From Candidatus Zixiibacteriota bacterium (lineage in GTDB: Bacteria > Zixibacteria > MSB-5A5 > GN15 > FEB-12), in assembly GCA_028289585.1 (NCBI GenBank), contig JANQPI010000010.1, positions 248,001 to 312,000 on the forward strand: a stretch of DNA of 64,000 nt, read 5' to 3'. The notes below the pieces were generated by a model. It worked only from the letters and a program-made list of their open reading frames with translations, did no database searches and was not told where the DNA came from. Position numbers and translations under genes: made by a program. Positions 34,463 to 43,800 of this stretch are shown one piece after another (within the stretch, counting starts at the first letter, position 1; every line of letters starts with the position of its first letter).

Positions 34463-35224
34463 TTGCGGCACTATCCCTATCATTCTTTGGTAGCAGATAT
34501 CAAGGCGAATTGTTGTGTCCTTGGTGCAAGAGCTCAAGGGAGGCCTGATTTGAGCGTCCGTCATGTACTTGGCTGCACTTCCCTCGTTTTGGTTCTAACA
34601 TTGTCGCCTACCAGCGCTTTGGCTGGATCTGCCGAAGACTCACTTATCAGCTCTACTATTCCCGGGTTCTTTTTCGTCGATACAACGGGTGGGGACAGTC
34701 GTATATGCGTGATTATCAAGACCAACGGTGACCTCTCCCAACTGTCGTCAATCGGGATTGATGTGACCTATGCTCGGCATGGGATCGTGAATGAGTTTTT
34801 GACTGTGGCGCAGATTGAGCAGGTCGACACGATGGCGACGGTGGAAATGTACACCTATTGCAGCGGCCCCGGGTTAGGCCCCGAAACTGCGCTGGACAAA
34901 GCGAGAGAAGACATTGGTGTTCCGCAAGTGGAGCAAGACCCCAGACTCGGATTCACTGGCAAAGGAATCATCATCGGTATTGTTGATGAAGGGATAGACC
35001 CTTACCATCCGGATTTTCTGGATAGTCTTGGACGAACACGAGTCCTCTGGTACTTAAATCTTCGCCATCCCTCAGGGCCGACGATTCCTCAGTTGGGCTA
35101 TGGTAGTGAGTGGGATTCATCGGACATAAATCCTGGAGTCACGAATCCTGGTGCCCAGGTTCCGCATTACAATTTCGGAGACCACGGCACTGGTGTTGCA
35201 GGTACAGCGTCTGCTGGAGTATGA
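34463..35224 (+). pseudogene. truncated subtilisin-like (S8) serine protease
   Basis: The frame has a signal-like segment (TSLVLVLTLSPTSALAG) and then the first two thirds of the S8 triad: catalytic Asp in IIIGIVDEGIDPYHPDFLD and catalytic His in FGDHGTGVAGTASAGV. It then stops at 35224, before the oxyanion Asn and catalytic Ser region; about half the protease domain is missing. No continuation was found in other frames, and the convergent beta-propeller gene ends 32 nt downstream. This looks like a gene cut by recombination, so the product is probably inactive. Confidence 0.75.
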
Positions 35225-35255
35225 ATTTTGGGGCCGCTTGAGCAGGCTTCGGCAA

Positions 35256-37022
35256 CTATCTCAATAAAAGCATTTTCCTCGATTTGGTGCCAAACGGCGT
35301 GCTTAGCCGGTAGAGATATACTCCGCTGGCAACGTCAGCCCCTGTCTTGTCTCGACCGTCCCAGTCGATCGTATGTGTGCCAGCGGGATAGGTGTAATCC
35401 GTCAACGTGGTCACATATCTTCCGAGCGCATTGAAAACCTCAAGTCTTACAGACGTACGCTCACTCAGCCAAAAGTGAATCTGAGTCTCCGGGTTAAATG
35501 GATTAGGATAGTTCTGTCCAAGTGTAAAAAACAGCGGGAGGATGCCATTGACCGGATCGTCTCCTATGGACGTTGGTGAGGCTCGAAACACTTCGACTTG
35601 CTGCTCGATCTCGCTGACAATGAAGAGATGCGTTCGATTAGCGCTCAACCATCCTCCCAGTGGATAGCTCCAGACTTCTTGCCACGTAGCCAAGTTGACA
35701 GCGATGGTTCTATCGATTGTGCTGAATACGACATGGTTTCCGACAATGATAGGAGGATAAGCAATCCAGTTGGAGTCTGGACCGCGATCATGATCGAAAA
35801 CACGTAGTCGCTCGCCGGTAATCAGGTTGACTTCATTCAGGAGACCGCTATCAGCGATGTATAGCAGACCATCGTGAATCGCTCCTGGATTAGGTGCTTC
35901 ACTGCGCCGCTGACTCGCGTGGAACATTCCTCGCTGATACCAAAGTAGGCGCCGGGCGTGAATGTCAACCGTACCAAGAAACCAGCCGTGACTCATGACG
36001 AAAACATCTCTAACAGAGTCCACTACAGTACCATTCCATGAGCCATCGCCTTCCGTGAAGAAGACCGAGTCGCTGAACTGCAACAGATCGCCGGTGGACT
36101 GGCTCCGCGGGCTCTCTACACTCTCGCTCGATGTTGAAGGCGTACCACACGGTGCTTGATCAAAGGTACAAGTAACGGCGCCGAAGAGACTAGTGTCGTT
36201 CGGATCCGCGAATCGGCTGAACTCGATTGCCCAAGTACACGAACTTGAGTCTATGTGAACCAGCTTCGCATAATCGTCACCGGGTACTATGATCCAGTCC
36301 TCCCAGCGCCCCGTTGTCCACTCATCACCACCATCCGCAACCGAACCGCGGCAAAGTCGTTCTCCTGTGATTGGATCAAACGTTGATCTTCCCGGCCGAG
36401 TCGAATAGCCTCCGTTGACCGTGAGCATCCCTCGATAGATTGTTGGAGAGAGCATAGCATTGCTGGAGTTAAAGGAGTAGGCGGTCGAGAAATTCACTCC
36501 ACCGGTCCAGTAATCAAATGCCGTGAGATACTCAAAGCCGTTTTCGAGCTCAAGGATCACATAGACTTGATTTCCGTCTGTTGACGCTCCCGTGATTGCG
36601 CCAATAAAGTATATATACTGTTGGAAGGACCAAGCAGTGTCACCGGTGGACAGGTCTAGAGCAACTAGGTGGGCGTAGTCGTCCGTCGTGTCTTCCTGGT
36701 CTCGATAGAACCAGGATAGAAACACCCGATCTCCGTAGCTTATAACCTGATTGCTGTGAAAGGCCATTGGGAATACCGAAGTGTGCTGCATCTCATACGA
36801 CCACGCATGGTCTGGAGGAAAGTCGACCAGGGAGTTAGGCTGGGACTGCGTATGCTGAGCGTTACCACCAAATTGATTCCAATCTAGATGGCCAGATCCC
36901 TGGGACAACTGAGCCCACAATGGATTCACTAACTGTAGCGCAATGAACAGCATGATAGAGATTCTGGAGCCGAACCGCTCAGTCGGCAAATTGCTGGTCA
37001 GTCGCCCAAAGATCTTTCTCAT
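35256..37022 (-). CDS. secreted PQQ-like beta-propeller protein with FlgD-like C-terminus
   Basis: About 588 residues from ATG 37022 with a signal peptide (SRISIMLFIALQLVNPLWAQ). The central 430 residues carry PQQ/YVTN-type propeller repeats (for example LVALDLSTGDTAWSFQQYIY and FSTIDRTIAVNLATWQEVWS). The C-terminus begins QNYPNPFNPETQIHFW and continues as the FlgD Ig-like domain that in FCB bacteria often precedes outer-membrane export or attachment. It is the last gene of the rhs operon, 4 nt after the lipoprotein stop if read from 37091. No enzymatic residues recognised. Confidence 0.75.
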   Translation of the reverse strand: MRKIFGRLTSNLPTERFGSRISIMLFIALQLVNPLWAQLSQGSGHLDWNQFGGNAQHTQSQPNSLVDFPPDHAWSYEMQHTSVFPMAFHSNQVISYGDRVFLSWFYRDQEDTTDDYAHLVALDLSTGDTAWSFQQYIYFIGAITGASTDGNQVYVILELENGFEYLTAFDYWTGGVNFSTAYSFNSSNAMLSPTIYRGMLTVNGGYSTRPGRSTFDPITGERLCRGSVADGGDEWTTGRWEDWIIVPGDDYAKLVHIDSSSCTWAIEFSRFADPNDTSLFGAVTCTFDQAPCGTPSTSSESVESPRSQSTGDLLQFSDSVFFTEGDGSWNGTVVDSVRDVFVMSHGWFLGTVDIHARRLLWYQRGMFHASQRRSEAPNPGAIHDGLLYIADSGLLNEVNLITGERLRVFDHDRGPDSNWIAYPPIIVGNHVVFSTIDRTIAVNLATWQEVWSYPLGGWLSANRTHLFIVSEIEQQVEVFRASPTSIGDDPVNGILPLFFTLGQNYPNPFNPETQIHFWLSERTSVRLEVFNALGRYVTTLTDYTYPAGTHTIDWDGRDKTGADVASGVYLYRLSTPFGTKSRKMLLLR

Positions 37023-37094
37023 ACAATAGAATAGAAGATCGGGGTGGACTTTGTCAAATCTCTTGAGCGAGGCTAGAGTCGTAGCACTCACACA

Positions 37095-37823
37095 TCAAAA
37101 CGGAACCACGTCGCTGTCAGGACCGCGATTCTTCCAATAGAACTTCCATGTATCGCCCTGCACCGATCCCTCAAAATCCTCCGCCTCCTCTGCTAGCACT
37201 GTGTTTGCAAAGGCCTCCCTCAGATGCAGGGTGACCCGAGGCCGCTTCTCAGCCGAGAAGTGCTCTGACCAGTCAACATTCTCACCAAAAGGTACATACG
37301 ACCATTGGCTAAGTGAATAGAGCGATATCGAGTCTCCTTCGAACATCACCGAGTCGTATTGGGCCAGTTCTTCCCTCCATATGCGTCGGCGTGGCTGACC
37401 CGGATCGAACCGCACTGAGTCAAGTTGGAAATACATCTCCCGCCACTTCAGAAATCCAAGATGTGACCCCACGCGACTGTCATCCCTCGAATACTCGCGG
37501 AACACAATCGAAAGCTGAGGTCTGTACTCACCACGGCCAGCGTACACTTCATCAAGCCAATAGACCCAGATTTGCAGAAATACGCCAGATTCCTTGTCAT
37601 TTAACTCTAGAATCCCGGTGCCATTTCCTTCACCCTTTTCCAGCCTCACAAGTGGCGCAAAGTGATAGACTGAACAAGGGCAGCCGGACAAGAGGAGAGA
37701 GCTCACAACAACAGCAAAGAGACCTAGTGTCCGTAGCCCTCCTAGTCTGCTGATTCCAGAGCAGGAGGCAAACGATCTCCCATTCAATCGACTTCCGAAC
37801 ACTTTAGTGACTCTATCACGCAT
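37095..37823 (-). CDS. lipoprotein, hypothetical (downstream of rhs)
   Basis: 242 residues. A long N-terminal leader ends in FAVVVSSLLLSGCPCS, a lipobox with Cys48 as likely lipidation site; a shorter start inside the leader is possible. The mature part is beta-rich and unrecognised (GILELNDKESGVFLQIWVYW, DSRVGSHLGFLKWREMYFQ). It lies 44 nt after the rhs stop, the position where immunity genes often sit, so a protective role against an RHS toxin domain is a possibility without direct support. Confidence 0.6.
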   Translation of the reverse strand: MRDRVTKVFGSRLNGRSFASCSGISRLGGLRTLGLFAVVVSSLLLSGCPCSVYHFAPLVRLEKGEGNGTGILELNDKESGVFLQIWVYWLDEVYAGRGEYRPQLSIVFREYSRDDSRVGSHLGFLKWREMYFQLDSVRFDPGQPRRRIWREELAQYDSVMFEGDSISLYSLSQWSYVPFGENVDWSEHFSAEKRPRVTLHLREAFANTVLAEEAEDFEGSVQGDTWKFYWKNRGPDSDVVPF

Positions 37824-37867
37824 TAGTCCATCAACCGGGACAGCTGTTAGTAGACGGCGCGATCATG

Positions 37868-40800
37868 CTAGTAGAACGATCTAAGCCAGGATTGTGAATG
37901 TGAGTCCAAGGGAACGAGACTTTTTCGATGGCTATCATTGACGGATGGACCATAGGTGGTTGATGCCCATCTTGATCCGGGTACAACGATTCTGTGAAAC
38001 TCACGAGCCATATAGGAAGCCTCCCATTCGTACTTTCCTGGGGTATTGTACGAGTCTGCCCCAAACTGGTTACCTATTTGCTCTTCTGCGAGCTTGCCAC
38101 CAGCATAGCCGAATCCGTCAACTTCTAACTGGTAAAAATGGAAAATCTCCTCAATGTCGATTGTCTCATCCCAATCTGTCGAGCCGCCTGTGACTAGAAT
38201 ATTGGAGCCAAGTCCGGCGAAGCCACGGGGCATCCCGGGTACAAGGCCTAGTAATCCAAACTTCATCAGGCGAAGGGTCGGCTCGGCATCCGTATCTAAC
38301 GACACTTTGGAGTAATCTATGGCTGCCTGTTGAACCCGATTGGGGCTCATTATCGGACCAAGCACTGCCGTGGTCGCTATACCACGCGATGCACCAGCAG
38401 CAAGCCCGGCGGAGAACGAACGATCTATGCCAGCAAAGATGTCTCGCCCCGCCATCGCATTGCTCGTCACATGAGTGAGTCCTCCATGAGCGGCGCCAAG
38501 GAAACCTGAATAGGCAATGTCATCTACTGTGTTCCGAAAGGTGCTACCAGAGCGTGCGTCCAAGCTAGGAAGCTCAGAAAGTGCTGTCGAAGCAATGAGT
38601 GATGAACCAAATCCCCGAAGTGTGGGCTCTTGGCCCTGAATCTCTAAGGCTGCTGCATACGATGCTCCCTCGGATATCACTCTATAACCGATATTGTTCG
38701 CCACTCCGGCTATGTTTCCTGCGACACTCAAGGTCGCTCCAATTGCACCAGAGGCAGCACTCAACTTCATGGACTCCCACATGCTGTCCCATCTAAAGCT
38801 ACCACCGGCCATAAGAGCATATGTGGCTCCTGAAGTCAATCCTCCAATCAGTGCTCCTAGTGCTGGGCCAAGGAGGAAGTGAAAGAACTCGCCGTCTGGG
38901 TCGGTTCCGATGATCGGGTTATTGTCGCCGTAAGCGAATCCTGATGCGAATTGACCTGCCTTGTCGATGCTGGTGAACTGTCCGAGCTGAGCGTCATAGT
39001 ATCTACCTCCAAAATAGAGATAGTCGTGGGCGCCGTTGTCGTCTCGCTCCTGTCCAGTGAAGGTGTAGTTGCTAGGATAACTCGAGACTTGAACTGAAGT
39101 AGCGGTCGCACCAAATGGGTATAAGTGCAGTTGCCCCGATACGTAGTAGCTTGTATCAAACGGTGTTGTGCGGGGCGTTCCATAGAGCTGTACTCGCGGC
39201 GTACCGAGGTAATCAAAGAGAGAATAGAAGAGCAGTGAATCGTCATTATTGTAGTAAGTGGCGACCTTGCCGATTGGACCGTTGACAAAGAACTCCCTTA
39301 CCATCCCAGGTGCTGTGAAGGTTGCGAGTAGTTCTCCACGATCGTACAGGTAATAGACATTTGCATAGGTTTCTTTGGGGCACTGTTGTCCCCCCCCCGG
39401 TCCCTGGCCTGCCATGGGAGGGGGGAAGATTATAGTGTCGGGCTCACAGTCGTCCATGTAGTGATAGTAGTACTTCTTATGGATTCGCTTTCTGGTTTGA
39501 TCGTAGACAAACTCCAGCGAATCATAAACGCTACTGTCAAGCTGTGATATAGCGGTTACGTGAGTTAGCATGTTTCGGTAATCATATCTCATCGAATAGA
39601 TATCATTAGCCAGGTCGGATACCATATTACCAAGCGTATCGTAGTAGATTGAATCGACACCCATTCCGGTTATCCAGCGTAATCGTGAAGACCCTGGGGA
39701 CGTGTCATAATGATAATCCACTAATTGCGCTGGAGACCCGTGGTTCGTGGACGTGCGTTGACCCAATTGGTTATAGGAGTACTCGCGAGTGTCTGCGCTT
39801 GATGACGTGTTTACTGCTTTTTCTAGCCATCCGCGTCCATTGTCGTACTGATACGTGTAGTGGAAACTCGTCGTTGAGCCGCTGCTCGGAGTATTTGTGC
39901 GAGTACATATGATCCATGGAGCTCCATTGAAATTCCCATTGGAAATTGTAGTATCGTAGTAGGTGAACTCCTGGGCGAAGTGGTCGTAGGCATCGCCGTA
40001 TGTCTTTGTCGGATCACTAGCAACGCCATTGATGCTGTTGATGCCAAGCAGCGCACCCGCAGCGTCGTAGTCGTAGTTCACAATCTGGAGGGTGTCGTTG
40101 AATCGCCAGACGATGTTTTCCATGACTCCGAGACGGTTTTCAAGGATTCGTCCTCTTTCATTGTAATCGAACTCGGCGTAATGGAGTTTGTGTAATGAAA
40201 GACCGCCTTGCTTTATGACTCGTAGGTTGCCAGCAAGATCATAGTCGTACTCGATGTGTCGAATACCAACATCGCTACTGGCAGTTGGCCTAAAGGTTAG
40301 TCGCCTTAAACTGCCATCGTGATCATATACGTGTGTAACACTCGTGACGATCCCAGCACTGTGGGGCAGTCGAGTGGATACGATATCCGAATCGCCTTGA
40401 ATGAAGTATTCAAAGTTTTGATAGTAGAGTTGATTTCCACTCTCTACGCGTACCAGTTTTCCAGGCTCGAAAAGAGTATCGGATCCATCTGTCCAGAAGT
40501 CAAAGTGCCAACGATACTTGATATCTGGGTTTCTTGGACCGTCCGGAAAGTCCAGGAGGCTTGCAGTCGTGCCGTTGAAATAAACGTCTGCAGAGTCCAT
40601 CACTCCTTCTTCAAGCTTCCTGCCAGCGCTGTCATACTTGAAGTAGACGAAGCTATTCTCACCTCGGCGTTGGTCGTTCTGCATGAATCGTAGTTTACCG
40701 AAATCATCATAGATCATGCGGATGGTACCGTAGTCGACCTTCCATGTGGAGTCTACAAGGCCAAGGTCGTTGGTGAACGTCGCGCGAAGCGGAATGTACG

Positions 40801-43800
40801 TGCTGCCGGTGTCCATGAACACTGTATCAGTTCTTGTCATCGGCCGGTTCAATTGTCGAATGATCGACGAGTCGATTCCTGAACCATCATCGAAGTACGA
40901 TGTCATCCTGGTTTCAGTTCCCCGAACGTGACTGGCCACACTGGTGTGATTACTGTCTTCGTCAAACGAATGAACGACCAGGAATGTATCCGATCCGTCT
41001 ATCCATTGATCATAGGATAGTCGTCGTGCATACGCTCCACTGATGTCGAACTCAGGTAGAGGCTTGCTCGAAGCGATGAGCCGCCGTTTGCTTCCGGTCT
41101 CATAATCTGATTCGGCATATGCACGATTGCCGGCATTTGGCGCTATTGATCCATCATAATAAAGATCTACTTCCAGACGAGCGGTCGCTGAATCATCGAA
41201 GGAGAGAAGTGTTGTATCCCCAAAGTGATCGATGTACGGCAGATAGGAGCGAGTAACCTGCCCAGTAGCATTTGAGTTCGATAAGCCTGTTACCAGAACG
41301 GCGGTACTTGAACTTTCACCTGCCAATAGCGTACGGTTCTGAAGTGTTCGCCCACTGCCGTCGAAGAATGTGGCACGTTTGCTTACGCCATCAGTTCGTA
41401 AAGTGGAAGTCAAAGTGTAGTTTGGATCAGTTCTATCGTAAACACCGGAATTCTCTATTCGCGAACTATAGTACTCGTAGGTACTGATGGTATCGTTGTT
41501 CCAACGAAATGTTCCCGTCAGACGTCCGAGGCCATCATATTCCCTGCGAGTGGGTGTCCCACTTGTGCCTGAGGATGAAACCAGGCGACCGTACTTATCG
41601 ACCATGTACGTTTCTACGGATGCGTCGATTGGCATAAGTATGAAATCATCGAAATTGGCTGTGTCCGAGATTCCGTTGGCAAGCCATATCTGGACTTGAA
41701 ACGCATCAGCTGTATCGAGTTCCTTAAGTGGCAGATAGAACTTGTACTGTGTCCATTCGCTTGATCCAGGTACGGTCTTGGAGAAGGACGCAATAGTGCT
41801 GCCGGTATGTCCGCCGTGAACAGCGTACCAATCAATGACAAGATCGACTGAAGACTTTGCCCAGAATGAAAGGGAGTAGTCTCTGTCGAAGTAGGTCGAG
41901 TCGAACGCCCATGTCTGGAAGGCGCCTTTGAGTCCCGTTCCAGATGCCGAACAGCCTACAGATTTCTCTCCCGTAAAAGCCACAGCGTCGTCTGTGAAGG
42001 AATTGTAGGGTCCAGCATGGTAACCTATTACGCTATCCCAGCTAATCCAGTCCTGATGTACCCAATCTTCACCACGCCATCCATCGTCAACATTGAACCA
42101 ACTTGCCAAGTTGAAGCGTACGCCTGTGAATGCAGCGGCGACATGCTCCGCGGTTGACCGGCTCCCGTACTGAACGAACGTATGCTGATTGGACGGGGAA
42201 ACGGTCTCAATCGGTTGTCCCGCTTCATCTCGCCGCACGACTCTTGTTAGAGCAACTGAGTCGGCTCTATTCTGCAGGTCGGTCCAGGTGTAAGATTCGT
42301 CGATCTGATATCGGTTGAGGTACGTGTAGCCGACAAAGTTGGTTACGAGAGTATCGTTACTCGTTGTATCGACGATCATGGACAATGAGGAGTCGGCGTG
42401 TGAACCGATATAACCATCCGACCAGGACTTATAGTAGGTGTTTAAGATCGACACTCTACCCTGCCCCAGGTCAGTCTGAGAACTAATGGAACGCATCTGA
42501 TCGTCGTACTGATGGTCGACTACGGTTACGACACCGTCTACTTGGGTGAGTTGACGGGCGATTGTCGGATGATAGAGTGTTTTGCCCATGCCACTCTGCA
42601 TCGTAAGAATGGTGTGCTGGGTCTCGGAGTAGTCGAACGGATGTCCCGCTGTATCCGTGGATGCTGAATCGTATGCGAAGTATGAAGATCCATCGAGCAG
42701 GTATCCGCCATTTACTATCCCGTTGAACAAACTGGAGTCGACGAGGTTTGGCAGGTTGAGTCCACTGCTCGCAAACTGAGCGGCATCAATGTCATTGTAG
42801 AATCGGATGACTCTCCAGGATTCAGGGTCATTTCCCTCATAGTGGACACTTGATACGGCGACTTCAGCGCAGCGAGGTGTAGTAGTCGAGCTATTGAAGA
42901 TTACTCCCCGGTAGTCAAAGATGACGCAAAGTGGCACGGAGGTCGTATCGCCGTCGGTATACAGGTGTACTGATTGCACAACCGGGATGTTTGTTATCTG
43001 AGAACCGTATAGTTGTTGGTGCCAGCGCTGGAATTTATGCGGAAACGCGTCCTCCGGGATGATCATTGCTCGTCCATTGCACGTACTTACGTGTGTACGA
43101 TTTGCACGTTCATAGAACAGGGGTTCTACGTCTAGTGTATCCCACTTTTGAGCGAGAGAGTTGTAGACAAAAATGTATCTCTGTGCGTAATCGAGAGTGG
43201 AATCGCTTGGGTTTGGGCATACCTTCCCGTGCACTGCAATCAGGTTCTTCGTTGCAGATATCGATGGTACCTTCTTTTCAATGATGCTGGTACCCCAATG
43301 GCGATAGTCATAGATCAGAAAATCTAACAGCGTATCCTGCGCACTCCAGTTCCAAGTCCCACTATTGCGAGTGACAAACAGCCTGCTTTCATTGGTATGG
43401 TTAAAGTCCGCGTACCAGGCAGCCAAACACTGTCTCGTTCCCGCTGCCGTCCAGAGCGCCTCATGATCCAAAGCTATCATCAAGGTGTGAAAAGCCAGTG
43501 AATCGTGATCTTGCAGGTATGCGCGCATGTTTCGCTGGTAACAGGCGGTTCCAAGAACGCAAACTCCAAATGCCTCTGCCGATATCGGAAACGTAGTGGG
43601 CGCCTGATAGACCGGACCACACATTGTTCCGGAAAAGGCGCGGTGAGCCGTGTGCCAGGTTGAACTACCATTCGCTGGCCGCATACGGATCTGAAAAGCC
43701 ATACCCGTGTGAGCGACGTAACCAGGAAAGAGCGGGGCGAGAGCGTTGGGGAAGTTCACACTCCAGTGATGCTGGCCAGCGTCAAAGAGTCCCGTCTCGT

